The notes below the pieces were generated by a model. It had not been told where the DNA came from. It did not search any database and saw nothing but the letters and a program-made list of their open reading frames with translations. Below, in pieces: positions 15,172-24,500 of a stretch of 64,000 nt of DNA. The stretch is from Nocardioides alkalitolerans DSM 16699 (GTDB lineage: Bacteria; Actinomycetota; Actinomycetes; Propionibacteriales; Nocardioidaceae): positions 806,001 through 870,000 of the forward strand of contig NZ_AUFN01000010.1 in assembly GCF_000426525.1 (NCBI RefSeq). The letters are read 5' to 3'. Made by a program: the position numbers and the translations under genes. Position 1 is the stretch's first letter; each line of letters begins with the position of its first letter.

Positions 15172-16821
15172 TCACACCCCGTCCGCGCCGGTCGCGCCCG
15201 CACCCCGGCGGTAGAGCCCGAAGGTGACGCTGTCGAGCAGCGCGCCCCACGAGGCCTCCACGACGTTCGCCCCGACGCCCACGGTCACCCAGGTCGACTC
15301 GCCGTCGGTGGTCTCGATGAGCACGCGGGTGATCGCGTCGGTGCCGTGGCCCTGGTCGAGGATGCGCACCTTGTAGTCGATGAGCTGGAAGCGGGCGACC
15401 TCCGGGTGCACCTGGCCGATGGCGGAGCGCAGCGCCTGGTCGAGCGCGTTGACCGGCCCGTTGCCCTCCCCCGTCACGACGATCCGCGACCCGCCCGCGT
15501 TCAGCTTGACCGTGGCCTCCGACAGCGCGTCGGCCCCCGGACGGCTCTCGGTGATCACGCGCCACGACTCGACGTCGACGTACGCCGGGCGGCGGCCCGA
15601 GACCTCCTCGACGAGCATGAGCTCGAACGACGCGTCGGCCGCCTCGAAGGTGTAGCCGCGCGACTCCAGCACCTTCACGCGGTCGGTGATGCGCGTGACG
15701 AGCGCCTTGCCCTCGGGGCTGTCCACCGAGAGGTCGAAGCCGAGCTCGCGTCCCTTGAGCTCGATCGAGGCGCGTCCGGCCATGTCGGAGACCAGCAGGC
15801 GCATGTCGTTGCCGACCGCCGCCGGGTCGAGGTGCTGGTAGAGGTCGGGGTCGACCTTGATGGCGCTCGCGTGGAGGCCGGCCTTGTGGGCGAAGGCCGA
15901 GGTGCCGACGTACGGCTGGCGCGACGCGGGCGGGACGTTGGTGACCTCCGCGATGGCGTGGGCGATGCGGGAGGCCTCGCGCAGGCTGCCCGGCGGCAGC
16001 ACCGGCCGCCCCAGCTTGAGCTCGAGGTTGGCGACCACCGTGATGAGGTCGGCGTTGCCGGTGCGCTCGCCGTACCCGTTGATGCAGCCCTGCACGTGGG
16101 TCGCGCCGGCCTCGACGGCCGCCACCGTGTTGGCGACCGCGCAGCCGGTGTCGTTGTGGCAGTGGATGCCCACCCGACCGCCGGTCGTGGCGACGACGTC
16201 CGTGACGATCTCGCCCACCCAGGCGGGCAGCATGCCGCCGTTGGTGTCGCAGAGGGCGACGACCTCGGCACCGGCGTCGTACGCCGCTCCCAGCACGTCG
16301 AGCGCGTAGGCGCGGTTGCGGCGGTAGCCGTCGAAGAAGTGCTCCGCGTCGACGAAGACCTGCAGGCCCTCGGCCCGCAGGTGGGCGACCGTGTCGCGCA
16401 CCATCGCGAGGTTCTCCGCCAGCGTGGTGCGCAGGGCGAGCTCGACGTGGCGGTCGTGCGACTTCGCCACCAGGCACACCGTCCGCGCGCCGCTCTCGCG
16501 CAGCGCCGCCACGAGCGGGTCGTCGGCGGCGGCCGTGCCCGCGCGCCGGGTGGAGCCGAAGGCCGCGAGCCGGGCGTTCTTGAGGTCGAGCTCGGTGCGG
16601 GCCAGGCGGAAGAACTCGGTGTCCTTCGGGTTCGCCCCGGGCCAGCCGCCCTCGATGTAGCCGACCCCCAGCGCGTCGAGCTGGCGCGCGATCGCGAGCT
16701 TGTCGGCGACGGAGAGGTTGAGCCCCTCCTGCTGGGCGCCGTCGCGCAGCGTCGTGTCGTAGACGTGGAACGCACCCTGGAGGTCCAGGACGGCTCCGTC
16801 GGTGCTGAGGAGGTCGGTCAT
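15172..16821 (-). CDS. cimA: (R)-citramalate synthase
   Basis: A protein of 549 residues. The HMGL-like catalytic domain begins VYDTTLRDGAQQEGLNLS, with the metal-binding H-C-H-N-D (VGIHCHNDTG) and GYGERTGNADL motifs; the C-terminal LeuA-type regulatory domain is at about 400-535. Length and the R-D-G-A-Q-Q-E signature fit the CimA group, which condenses pyruvate with acetyl-CoA for threonine-independent isoleucine synthesis, rather than LeuA. Start ATG at 16821. Upstream lie a hairpin with a T7 tract and a short frame ending in Ile codons, suggesting attenuation. Other steps of the pathway (leuB, ilvE, ilvBNC, ilvD) are also in the window. Confidence 0.88.
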   Translation of the reverse strand: MTDLLSTDGAVLDLQGAFHVYDTTLRDGAQQEGLNLSVADKLAIARQLDALGVGYIEGGWPGANPKDTEFFRLARTELDLKNARLAAFGSTRRAGTAAADDPLVAALRESGARTVCLVAKSHDRHVELALRTTLAENLAMVRDTVAHLRAEGLQVFVDAEHFFDGYRRNRAYALDVLGAAYDAGAEVVALCDTNGGMLPAWVGEIVTDVVATTGGRVGIHCHNDTGCAVANTVAAVEAGATHVQGCINGYGERTGNADLITVVANLELKLGRPVLPPGSLREASRIAHAIAEVTNVPPASRQPYVGTSAFAHKAGLHASAIKVDPDLYQHLDPAAVGNDMRLLVSDMAGRASIELKGRELGFDLSVDSPEGKALVTRITDRVKVLESRGYTFEAADASFELMLVEEVSGRRPAYVDVESWRVITESRPGADALSEATVKLNAGGSRIVVTGEGNGPVNALDQALRSAIGQVHPEVARFQLIDYKVRILDQGHGTDAITRVLIETTDGESTWVTVGVGANVVEASWGALLDSVTFGLYRRGAGATGADGV

Positions 16822-16908
16822 CTCGGTGCTCTTCTCCGTACGTCGGTCGACCGGCCGTCGACCCGGGTGCTGCTCCGCTCGTTCGTCGTGGCGTCGTCCT
16901 CCGGGCAC

Positions 16909-16960
16909 AAAAAAACCTCTCGGGGTACGAGAGGTGGGCGCGCCGGGAGGTACGGCGCGC
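16909..16960 (-). promoter_or_regulatory. Attenuator hairpins upstream of cimA
   Basis: On the minus strand two adjacent hairpins precede cimA. The first has arms GCGCGCC/GGCGCGC (16960-16938). The second has arms ACCTCTC/GAGAGGT (16935-16915) and is followed at once by seven T (16915-16909), the form of an intrinsic terminator placed about 90 bases before the cimA start. The first arm of the upstream hairpin touches the stop codon of a short reading frame, so a stalled ribosome could change the fold. Confidence 0.65.
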
Positions 16961-17037
16961 TAGGGAATGACGATCGGACGGGGGTGCCCGGGCTGTCGGT
17001 CTGGTCCTGCCACGTCGATCAGTGTGGCACGAGCCAC
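16960..17037 (-). CDS. Candidate cimA leader peptide (Ile control codons)
   Basis: A GTG-initiated frame of 25 residues located between the kinase stop and the cimA attenuator hairpin. It ends ...PIVIP, that is, ATC GTC ATT CCC before the TAG at 16960-16962, placing two Ile codons and one Val codon just before the terminator structure. Another Ile and a Leu codon lie earlier. No clear ribosome site is visible and a later in-frame GTG exists, so the exact start is uncertain. Inferred role: starvation for charged tRNA-Ile stalls the ribosome and prevents the terminator. Confidence 0.45.
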   Translation of the reverse strand: MARATLIDVAGPDRQPGHPRPIVIP

Positions 17038-17068
17038 GGGCGACGGCGAGGGTCGTTCCGCCGTACGG

Positions 17069-19096
17069 TCAGCGCCCGGGCAGCAGCGAGTCGACGAAGT
17101 CGCTCGCGATCCGCTCCGGCGAGGCCGGGCGCGAGGGCGCGTCGCCCGCCGGGGCCCAGCTGGTGCCGGACTCGATGGCCAGCGCCGCGACGGCCGCCCC
17201 GGCGGCGACCACGAGCGCCCACGACAGCACCCACGCGGGCACCGCGCGCGACAGCGGCCGCACCACCGCGCGCACCGGTCCGCGCACGCGCGAACCGCCC
17301 GGACCGGTCCAGACGCTGACGGCGAGCACCGCACCGCCGACGGCCAGGCAGCCGGCCGTGGGCGCGCCCAGGGCGAGGGCGACGAGCGCCGCGCTGAGCG
17401 CGAGGATCAGGGCCCACAGCACCAGCATCGACGAGCCGAGCACCGACACGACCAGGTGCCAGGGCGCCCCGAGCAGGGAGCGCGGACCGTCGGACCAGTG
17501 CGCGCCGCGCACCGCCCGGCGCTCGCGTCGCGCCGTGCCCGACAGCGACACCGCCCGCACGAGCCAGACGGCGACACCGACCCCCATCAGGGTCAGCCAG
17601 GGCGCCACGACGGTGCTCGCCGTGAGCAGTGCCCCCAGCGCCAGCACGAGCAGTGAGGCCCGGAGTCGCTCCCCGACGGTCCGCCGTGGGGCGGGCGGTT
17701 CGCCGTACCCGTCGGGCGGCACAGCGGGACGGGCGCGCGGGTCGGGTCGCTGCTGGTCGCGCAGCGGCACGGGCCCGGCGTACGGCGTGGGCGCCGGCCG
17801 CTCCTGGGAGGGCTGCCACGCACCCGGCGGCGGGGCCGGGGGCTGCTGGTACGGCGCCCGCTGCGCCGGCGGGTGGAGGTCGGCGGCGGTGCGCGGGGAC
17901 CGTTCCGGGGCCGGGGTCGGCGTGGGCGCCGGGGTCGGCGCGACCACCGGGGTGTCGAGGAGCGTCGGGGCGTCGTCGGCCAGGCGCTTCGTGGCCGCCG
18001 CCTGCGGCGAGAGGGCCGGGCCGTCGACCACGGTGCGGGCCTCGGGGTCGACGGGCGTGTCCGCCGGGTAGCCGTCCCACCCGTCCCACCCGTCGTCGTC
18101 GCCGAGGTCGCGGGCGGCTGCCCCTCCCGCGGCGGCGGCCGCACCACCGGCGAGGGCACCCCCGGCGAGCGCCGAGGCCGGCGGGCTGGAGGTGACGGGC
18201 ATCGTCGACGGGATGGCGCCCGTGACCCCGAGCGGTGCGGGGCGGGTGCGGGTCGAGTCCCCCGCGCTGGCGGGGTCGATCCACGCGCGCAGGGTGTCCA
18301 GCGTGGGCCGGCGGGCGGGCTCCGGGTCGAGCGCGGCCTCGAGGGCGGCCCGCAGCTCGGTCGGCAGTCCGTCGAGGTCGTGCTCGCCCCGCCGTACGCG
18401 GTCCATCACGGCCATCGCGGGACCGCGGCCGAACGGCGCGCGGCCGAGGCCGGCGTACGCGATGGTGGACGCGAGGGCGTGGACGTCCGCGGCCGGAGAG
18501 GCGTCCTCGCCGTGGAGGATCTCGGGCGCCAGGTAGCCGGGGGTGCCCAGCAGCCAGCCCGTGTGGGTCAGCCGGGGGTCGTCGGCGACGCGGGCGAGCC
18601 CGAAGTCGATGAGGATCGGGTTGCGGCCCTCCATGAGCACGTTCGACGGCTTGATGTCGCGGTGCAGGACGCCGACGCGGTGCACCGCCATGAGGGCGGC
18701 GCAGAGCTCGCTGGCGAAGTGGGAGAGATCGCGCTCGTCGACCGGCCCCTCCTGGCGCACGTGGTCGTGGAGGCTGAGGCCGGGCACGTAGCGGGTGGCG
18801 ACGTACGGGATGTCGGCCCACGGGTCGGCGTCGACGATCTCGGCGATCTTGGGCGACTTGATGCGGCTCAGCGAGTTCACCTCGCGCGCGAGCCGGGCGC
18901 GGGCCTCGTCGTCGCCGACCACGTGGGGGCGCAGGACCTTGAGGGCCACGCGCCGTCCACCCGGCTTCTGCGCGAGGTGCACCACGCCCATGCCGCCCTC
19001 GCCGATGCGGGCGAGCAGGCGGTACTCGCCCACGCGCAGACCTGCGGGTGGGCGGTGGCCCGGGGCCTCCTGCCCCGACGGGGGTGCCGTCGTCAC
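17069..19096 (-). CDS. Membrane-anchored Ser/Thr protein kinase
   Basis: A protein of 675 residues. Hanks-type kinase domain at about 25-290: Gly loop IGEGGMG, ATP-binding Lys53 in VALKVL, catalytic HRDIKPSN (Asp147), DFGLAR (Asp164), and GTPGYLAPE in the activation segment. A long Pro/Ala-rich linker (about 300-470) with many Thr/Ser is followed by a C-terminal region with several hydrophobic spans, different from the single-span PASTA layout of PknB. Acts at the membrane in signalling, with targets unknown. It precedes cimA on the same strand, so cimA might also receive read-through from the kinase promoter. Confidence 0.88.
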   Translation of the reverse strand: MTTAPPSGQEAPGHRPPAGLRVGEYRLLARIGEGGMGVVHLAQKPGGRRVALKVLRPHVVGDDEARARLAREVNSLSRIKSPKIAEIVDADPWADIPYVATRYVPGLSLHDHVRQEGPVDERDLSHFASELCAALMAVHRVGVLHRDIKPSNVLMEGRNPILIDFGLARVADDPRLTHTGWLLGTPGYLAPEILHGEDASPAADVHALASTIAYAGLGRAPFGRGPAMAVMDRVRRGEHDLDGLPTELRAALEAALDPEPARRPTLDTLRAWIDPASAGDSTRTRPAPLGVTGAIPSTMPVTSSPPASALAGGALAGGAAAAAGGAAARDLGDDDGWDGWDGYPADTPVDPEARTVVDGPALSPQAAATKRLADDAPTLLDTPVVAPTPAPTPTPAPERSPRTAADLHPPAQRAPYQQPPAPPPGAWQPSQERPAPTPYAGPVPLRDQQRPDPRARPAVPPDGYGEPPAPRRTVGERLRASLLVLALGALLTASTVVAPWLTLMGVGVAVWLVRAVSLSGTARRERRAVRGAHWSDGPRSLLGAPWHLVVSVLGSSMLVLWALILALSAALVALALGAPTAGCLAVGGAVLAVSVWTGPGGSRVRGPVRAVVRPLSRAVPAWVLSWALVVAAGAAVAALAIESGTSWAPAGDAPSRPASPERIASDFVDSLLPGR

Positions 19097-19126
19097 GGCA
19101 GCGAGGCTACCCCCCGGGGCGGTCGG

Positions 19127-19534
19127 TCACGCTTCGCCACGAGCGTCGAGCTCGGCGACCAGCCGCGTGCCCGCGACGAGCCGGTAGGAGGCGTCGACCA
19201 GCTCGGCCACCTCACCGAGGTCGACGTCCGGGACGTCGAGGTCGAGCCCGCGCCAGCCGAACGGCCCCCAGTAGGCGGGCAGGAAGAAGCGGGGGTCCTC
19301 GTCGAGGGCGGCCACCTCGCCGGGGTCGGCCTTCACCACGACGGCGGCCGGGTGGGGCCGGTGCTGCCCGGGCGCCAGCTTCTCCCCCGCCCCGAAGAGG
19401 CAGAAGATCTTGCCCGCGCGGAAGACGGGCCGACCGTGCGACACGGCCTCCTCCGCACCGGGGAACGCGAGCGCGATCTCGCGGACCCGCGCCAGGTGGG
19501 GGTCGTCGGCGTCGAAGGCGAGCGGATGGGTCAT
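19127..19534 (-). CDS. MmcQ/YjbR-family protein
   Basis: A protein of 135 residues. Features typical of the YjbR fold: an early ALAFPGAEEAVSHGRPVFRAGKIFCLFG, a central VVVKADPGEVAAL, then FFLPAYWGPFGWRGLDLD and a C-terminal helical stretch ending SYRLVAG. The family is thought to bind DNA weakly through a CyaY-like fold; no enzymatic role is established. It lies 30 bases upstream of the kinase gene on the same strand and is divergent from the ABC exporter. Confidence 0.82.
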   Translation of the reverse strand: MTHPLAFDADDPHLARVREIALAFPGAEEAVSHGRPVFRAGKIFCLFGAGEKLAPGQHRPHPAAVVVKADPGEVAALDEDPRFFLPAYWGPFGWRGLDLDVPDVDLGEVAELVDASYRLVAGTRLVAELDARGEA

Positions 19535-19642
19535 GGCACCTCATCCTGCCGTGCGGATCCGACAGCGGCAGAGCGATGAGTTCCGGGGGCGAGCGCGGTC
19601 CACTCCCTCGACACCCCGCCACCCCTCCACCAAGGAGCCCTC

Positions 19643-20653
19643 GTGACCTCCTCACCACCGGCCATCGAGGCCCACGGCCTCGTGAAGACCTTCGGTGCGA
19701 ACCGTGCCGTCGACGGCGTCGACCTGGTGGTCGACCCCGGCACGGTCTACGGACTGCTCGGCCCGAACGGCGCCGGCAAGACCACCACCGTCAAGCTGCT
19801 CGCGACCCTCCTGAAGCCCGACGGCGGCGAGGCCCGGGTCTTCGGCCACGACGTCGCGTCCGAGGCCGACCGGGTGCGCAGCCTCATCAGCCTCACGGGC
19901 CAGTACGCCTCGGTCGACGAGGACCTGACCGGCACCGAGAACCTCGTGCTGCTGAGCCGCCTGATCGGCTACTCCAAGCCGCAGGCGCGCAGCCGCGCCG
20001 CCGACCTGCTGGACGCGTTCGGGCTCACCGAGGCGGCCGGACGTCAGGCGAAGGGCTACTCGGGCGGGATGCGGCGCCGGCTCGACATCGCAGCGAGCCT
20101 GCTGTCGACCCCGCGGCTGCTGTTCCTCGACGAACCGACGACCGGGCTCGACCCGCGCAGCCGCAACCAGGTGTGGGACATCGTGCGCGCCGTCGTCGCG
20201 CAGGGCACCACCGTGCTCCTGACGACGCAGTACCTCGACGAGGCCGACCAGCTCGCCTCCCGGATCGCCGTCATCGACCGGGGCCGGGTGATCGCCGAGG
20301 GCACCAAGGGCGACCTCAAGGCCTCCGTCGGGCTCGGCTCCGTGCACGTGCGCCTCCGCGACCCCGACCGGCGCGACGAGGCGGCCACGTTGCTCACCAC
20401 GATCCTCGGCTCCGACGCCCAGCGTGAGAGCGACCCCGTCGCGCTCACGGTGCGCATCGAGCCGGGCGACGAGCCCGGCGCCGCGGGTACGGCGACCGCC
20501 CTGGCCGCCGACCGCTCGGCGACCGCGCTGCGGGCCCTCGCGGACGCCGGCATCGTCGTCGACACCTTCTCGCTCGGGCAGCCGAGCCTCGACGAGGTCT
20601 TCCTCGCCCTCACCGACCGACCCGCCACCACCGACGAGGAGCGTGCGGCATGA
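19643..20653 (+). CDS. ABC exporter ATPase, DrrA type
   Basis: A protein of 336 residues. Walker [14 protein letters not shown], signature [16 protein letters not shown], Walker [13 protein letters not shown] and the switch region [12 protein letters not shown], with the C-terminal extension typical of daunorubicin-resistance-type (DrrA) ATPases. GTG at 19643 has AAGGAG six bases upstream. It overlaps the permease gene by four bases (ATGA). The pair would export a drug, lipid or polyketide-like molecule; the substrate cannot be read from sequence. Confidence 0.9.
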   Translation: MTSSPPAIEAHGLVKTFGANRAVDGVDLVVDPGTVYGLLGPNGAGKTTTVKLLATLLKPDGGEARVFGHDVASEADRVRSLISLTGQYASVDEDLTGTENLVLLSRLIGYSKPQARSRAADLLDAFGLTEAAGRQAKGYSGGMRRRLDIAASLLSTPRLLFLDEPTTGLDPRSRNQVWDIVRAVVAQGTTVLLTTQYLDEADQLASRIAVIDRGRVIAEGTKGDLKASVGLGSVHVRLRDPDRRDEAATLLTTILGSDAQRESDPVALTVRIEPGDEPGAAGTATALAADRSATALRALADAGIVVDTFSLGQPSLDEVFLALTDRPATTDEERAA

Positions 20654-21516
20654 GCACCACGGAGACGACGCCCGAGAAGGCCACCGCGACGCCCGCGGCC
20701 GAGAGCGCCCCGGCACCCTCGTCGATCGCGCGCATCCTCCTCGCCGACCCGCCGCCCGCCCGCCCGACGGCGTGGTCGGCCTCGGTGACGTTCGGCTGGC
20801 GGGCCGTGCTGAAGATCAAGCACGTGCCCGAGCAGCTCTTCGACGTCACGCTCTTCCCGATCATGATGACCTTGATGTTCACGTACCTCTTCGGAGGCGC
20901 GCTGGCCGGCTCCACGTCGGCGTACCTGCAGTTCTTCCTGCCCGGGATCCTGGTGTCGAGCATCGCGATGATCACGATGTACACGGGCGTCTCGGTCAAC
21001 ACCGACATCGAGAAGGGTGTCTTCGACCGGTTCCGCACCCTGCCGATCTGGCGTCCGGCACCGATGGTGGGCTACCTGCTCGGCGACCTCCTGCGCTACC
21101 TCATCGCGGCCGTGGTGATCGTGTCGATGGGCCTCGTCCTCGGCTTCCGCCCCGAGGGCGGACTGGTCGGGGTCGCGGCAGGCGTGGCCGTGCTGCTCGT
21201 CTTCTGCTTCGCGTTCTCGTGGGTGTGGACGATGTTCGGCCTGCTGCTGCGCTCGGAGAAGTCGGTGATGGGCGTCAGCATGATGGTGCTGATGCCGCTG
21301 ACGTTCCTCTCGAGCACGTACGTCGACCCGGCCACCATGCCGAGCTGGCTCGAGGCGTTCGTGAACGTCAACCCGATCACGCTCGTCGTCGACTGCGTGC
21401 GCTCGCTCTGCGCCGGGACCCCCGACACGGGCGAGCTGCTCACCGTCGCCGCCGTCAGCACGGGCTTCGTGGCCGTGTTCGGCCCGATCACGATGCGGCT
21501 CTACAACCGCAAGTGA
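20650..21516 (+). CDS. ABC-2 type permease, DrrB type
   Basis: A protein of 288 residues with a soluble Ala/Pro-rich N-terminus (about 1-45) and six hydrophobic spans. ABC-2 motifs: [38 protein letters not shown] and [17 protein letters not shown], the latter conserved in DrrB proteins. Partners with the ATPase it overlaps. It ends three bases before the convergent ilvE stop, leaving almost no room for a terminator. Confidence 0.9.
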   Translation: MSTTETTPEKATATPAAESAPAPSSIARILLADPPPARPTAWSASVTFGWRAVLKIKHVPEQLFDVTLFPIMMTLMFTYLFGGALAGSTSAYLQFFLPGILVSSIAMITMYTGVSVNTDIEKGVFDRFRTLPIWRPAPMVGYLLGDLLRYLIAAVVIVSMGLVLGFRPEGGLVGVAAGVAVLLVFCFAFSWVWTMFGLLLRSEKSVMGVSMMVLMPLTFLSSTYVDPATMPSWLEAFVNVNPITLVVDCVRSLCAGTPDTGELLTVAAVSTGFVAVFGPITMRLYNRK

Positions 21517-21519
21517 CGC

Positions 21520-22617
21520 TCAGACGACGCGGTGCATCCACCCGAAGGTGTCGTCGGCCCGGCCGTACTGGATGTCGACCAGTGCCTGGCGGATGGTCGC
21601 GGTGACGGGGCCACCCTCGTCGTCGCCCGTGGCGCTCGGCACCTCGCCGCTGCGCGACAGCAGCCGACCGACCGGCGTCACGACGGCGGCCGTGCCGCAC
21701 GCGAAGACCTCGGTGATGGCGCCGCTCGCGATGCCGTCGCGCCACTCGTCGATCGAGATGCGGCGCTCCTCGACGCGGTGGCCGAGCTTGCCGGCCAGGT
21801 CGATGATCGAGGAGCGCGTGATGCCCTCGAGGATCGTGCCGGTGGCGGGGGTGACGATCGAGCCGTCCTGGTGCACGAAGTACATGTTCATGCCGCCGAG
21901 CTCCTCGACGTACCGGCCCTCCTCGGCGTCGAGGAACACGACCTGGTCGCAGCCGTGGCCGATGGCCTCCTGCTGCGCGACGAGCGAGCTGGCGTAGTTG
22001 CCGCCGGTCTTCGCCGCGCCCATGCCGCCACGGCCGGCGCGCGAGTACTCCTCGGTCAGCCAGAGGCTCACCGGCTTCGCGCCGCCCTTGAAGTAGGAGC
22101 CCGCCGGGCTCGCGATGACCATGAAGGTGACGTGCTGCGACGGTCGCACCCCGAGGAAGACCTCGGACGCGAACATGAACGGTCGCAGGTAGAGGCTCTT
22201 CTCCCCCGCGCCGGGCGCGCTCGCGTCGGGCACCCAGCGCTGGTCGACCTGGACGAGGGCGTCGACGGCCTGCACGAACTCGTCGGCCGGGAGCACCGGG
22301 AGCGCGAGCCGGTGCGACGACCGGACCATGCGGTCGGCGTTGGCCTCGGGACGGAACGTCCACACGGAGCCGTCGGCGTGGCGGTAGGCCTTCATGCCCT
22401 CGAAGGTCTCCTGCGCGTAGTGCAGGACGGCGGTCGCCGGGTCGAGGGTGAGCGGGCCGTACGGCGTGATGCGGGCGTCGTACCAGCCCTTCTCGGGCGT
22501 CCACTCGACCGTGAACATGTGGTCGGTGAAGTGGGTGCCGAAGCCGGGCTCGGCCAGGATCCCGGCCAGTCGCTCGTCGGGGACGGCCGCGTCGGAGGGG
22601 GTGGTGCTGATCTGCAT
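21520..22617 (-). CDS. ilvE: Branched-chain amino acid aminotransferase
   Basis: A protein of 365 residues, class IV PLP aminotransferase. The N-terminal GTHFTDHMFTVEW and YGPLTLDPATAVLHYAQETFEGMKAYR are characteristic of the larger ilvE type. The PLP Lys lies in the segment GAAKTGGNYASS, and the C-terminal FACGTAAVVTPV closes the phosphate site. It performs the last transamination for Ile, Leu and Val. ATG at 22617 was chosen because upstream in-frame codons are low-complexity. Downstream of leuB on the same strand, but separated from it by a strong hairpin, so probably with its own promoter. Confidence 0.93.
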   Translation of the reverse strand: MQISTTPSDAAVPDERLAGILAEPGFGTHFTDHMFTVEWTPEKGWYDARITPYGPLTLDPATAVLHYAQETFEGMKAYRHADGSVWTFRPEANADRMVRSSHRLALPVLPADEFVQAVDALVQVDQRWVPDASAPGAGEKSLYLRPFMFASEVFLGVRPSQHVTFMVIASPAGSYFKGGAKPVSLWLTEEYSRAGRGGMGAAKTGGNYASSLVAQQEAIGHGCDQVVFLDAEEGRYVEELGGMNMYFVHQDGSIVTPATGTILEGITRSSIIDLAGKLGHRVEERRISIDEWRDGIASGAITEVFACGTAAVVTPVGRLLSRSGEVPSATGDDEGGPVTATIRQALVDIQYGRADDTFGWMHRVV

Positions 22618-22684
22618 GGGGGGCACGTTAGTCGACCTTCCGGGCCGGAGGAGGCATGGGGACGGGGTGGATCCGCTCGAAATA

Positions 22685-22725
22685 GGACCAGCGCCGGGCA
22701 CGTCGTGCGTGCCCGGCGCTGGTCC
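22685..22725 (-). terminator. Terminator hairpin between leuB and ilvE
   Basis: Perfect 18-bp arms (22685-22702 and 22708-22725, core CCAGCGCCGGGCACG) with a five-base loop. On the minus strand a short TATTT follows. It lies 30 bases after the leuB stop, so it should separate leuB from ilvE transcription. Confidence 0.8.
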
Positions 22726-22755
22726 GACGAGGGGGTGGTGCGTCGGTGGCGGGGC

Positions 22756-23865
22756 TCAGCCGGCTACTCGCGCGGCGACGGCGTCGCCGATCTCGGCGGT
22801 ACGGCGCGGCGCGGCGCCCTGCTCCCCGCGGGCGGCGAGGTCCGCGATGACGGCGTCCTCGATCGCAGCGGCGGCGTCGGTGTGCCCGAGGTGGTCGAGC
22901 AGCAGGGACGCGGAGAGGATCGCGGCGGTGGGGTCGGCCTTCTGCTGGCCCGCGATGTCGGGCGCGGAGCCGTGCACGGGCTCGAACATGGACGGCGTGG
23001 TGCGGTCCGGGTTCACGTTGCCGGAGGCGGCCAGGCCGATGCCACCGGTGATGGCGGCGGCGAGGTCGGTGATGATGTCGCCGAAGAGGTTGTCGGTGAC
23101 GATCACGTCGAAGCGGGCGGGGTCGGTCGCCATGAAGATGGTGGCGGCGTCGATGTGCAGGTAGTCGACGGCGACCTCGGGGAACTCGGCGCCGACCTCC
23201 TTCACGAGGCGGCTCCAGACGGCCCCGCCGTACGTGAGCACGTTCGTCTTGTGGATGAGCGTGAGCTTCTTGCGGGGGCGGCGCCGGGCCCGCGCGAACG
23301 CGTCGCGGACGACCCGCTCGACGCCGAACGCCGTGGTGATCGAGACCTCCGTGGCGAGCTCGGCCGGCGTACCGACGCGGAGCGAGCCACCGTTGCCCGT
23401 GTAGGGGCCCTCGGTGCCCTCGCGCACGACGACGAAGTCGACGTCGCCCTGGCCGAGCACGGTCTCCGACAGCGGCGAGGTGACGCCGGGGAAGATCCGG
23501 GACGGGCGCAGGTTCACGTAGTGGTCGAGCTCGAAGCGCAGCCGCAGGAGCAGCCCGCGCTCGAGGAGGCCGGGGGGCAGGTTCGGGTCGCCGGGCTTGC
23601 CGCCGACGGCCCCGAGCAGGATCGCGTCGTGGGAGCGGATCTCCTCCAGCGCCGAGTCGGGCAGCACCTCGCCGGTGGCGAGGTAGCGCTCGGCGCCCAG
23701 GTCGTAGCGGGTCGGCTCGAACTTCACACCGGCGGGAGCGGCGACCTCGAGGACCTTGAGGGCCTCGGCGGTCACCTCCTGGCCGATGCCGTCGCCGGGG
23801 ATGACGGCGAGCTTCAGCGAGCCGGGTGCGGTGGCACCGGTGGGGCTGGTGGAGGAGTCGGTCAT
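22756..23865 (-). CDS. leuB: 3-Isopropylmalate dehydrogenase
   Basis: A protein of 369 residues. The start shows [13 protein letters not shown], the substrate region holds [23 protein letters not shown], the active site has [14 protein letters not shown] and [10 protein letters not shown], and the NAD site [14 protein letters not shown] with [14 protein letters not shown]. It oxidises 3-isopropylmalate in leucine synthesis and, in the citramalate route, the analogous 3-methylmalate, so it links to cimA. Its start is 11 bases after a 41-codon gene and has no obvious ribosome site, which suggests translational coupling. Confidence 0.95.
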   Translation of the reverse strand: MTDSSTSPTGATAPGSLKLAVIPGDGIGQEVTAEALKVLEVAAPAGVKFEPTRYDLGAERYLATGEVLPDSALEEIRSHDAILLGAVGGKPGDPNLPPGLLERGLLLRLRFELDHYVNLRPSRIFPGVTSPLSETVLGQGDVDFVVVREGTEGPYTGNGGSLRVGTPAELATEVSITTAFGVERVVRDAFARARRRPRKKLTLIHKTNVLTYGGAVWSRLVKEVGAEFPEVAVDYLHIDAATIFMATDPARFDVIVTDNLFGDIITDLAAAITGGIGLAASGNVNPDRTTPSMFEPVHGSAPDIAGQQKADPTAAILSASLLLDHLGHTDAAAAIEDAVIADLAARGEQGAAPRRTAEIGDAVAARVAG

Positions 23866-23876
23866 GGCGGGCGAGC

Positions 23877-24002
23877 CTAGTTGTCGTCGGGCCGGTCGCC
23901 GCGCGTGTCTCGCAGGTCAAGCGACCGCTGGACGGCCTCGTGGCTGTGCGGGTTGGCGGGGTCGTGGCTGGCGGGTCCCCACTCGGGATACATGTCGTAC
24001 AT
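23877..24002 (-). CDS. Small protein of 41 residues upstream of leuB
   Basis: ATG at 24002 is preceded by AGGAG at seven bases, the best ribosome site in this region. The product starts [11 protein letters not shown], is acidic and His-containing in the middle, and ends in charged residues ([14 protein letters not shown]) with no membrane span. It ends 11 bases before leuB, which itself lacks a clear ribosome site, so a coupled two-gene operon is likely. It has no run of Leu codons, so it does not look like an ordinary attenuation leader. Function unknown. Confidence 0.6.
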   Translation of the reverse strand: MYDMYPEWGPASHDPANPHSHEAVQRSLDLRDTRGDRPDDN

Positions 24003-24500
24003 GGCTGGTCTCCTGGGGTGCTGGCGCACCGACGGCGAGGTCGGGCGCGGTGTCGGGTGGCCGCTGGGACGCGGCGCGGGATCGGGGTGTGCGGCCGGCA
24101 CGGGTGGCCGGGTGCAGCGGCGCCGGAGGACCGGCGTGACGCCCCCACGACGGGGCTGTCGAACCCATGGATCACAAGGGAGAGGACCAGGCGGAGCTGC
24201 GGATCGCGCGGGGGGTGACCACCTGCTGCGTTCCGTCGCGGGGCGTCAGGCCCGCACGGGCGACCGATCAGGGGTGGGAGCCGGTCGCCGTGGTGCGGGG
24301 ATCCGATGAGGCCGAGTTCAACGCCGAACGCCGCGGCGAGGTGGCCTCACCGTCAGTAGGCCTCGCCGCGGCACTCGATAAGTACGAGAACGCTCCGCAT
24401 AGTGGGGCGACCGTACTCCCCGGTCGGGTCCCCGAGGAGGGGGTCACGTGAACTGGCTCACGATGCGAGACAACGAGGCCGGGATGGCAGACTCGTCGGG
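24003..24500. other. Intergenic region between the leuB operon and the O-methyltransferase
   Basis: Divergent promoter region of about 500 bases. A frame of 94 codons (24167-24451, plus) is open, but it has no ribosome site and an uneven composition; I do not call it a gene. A small inverted repeat CTCG/CGAG near 24377-24390 with CATAGT near 24398 could belong to the promoter of the downstream gene. Nothing else was recognised. Confidence 0.4.

Noticed and set aside
14530..17319. A 929-codon open frame on the plus strand opposite nudix and cimA
   Set aside because: Composition is Arg/Ser/Pro-rich with no domain, and it lies antisense to two well-recognised genes; a normal by-product of very high GC.
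24167..24451. 94-codon plus frame before the O-methyltransferase
   Set aside because: No ribosome site and no recognisable pattern; lies in a divergent promoter region.
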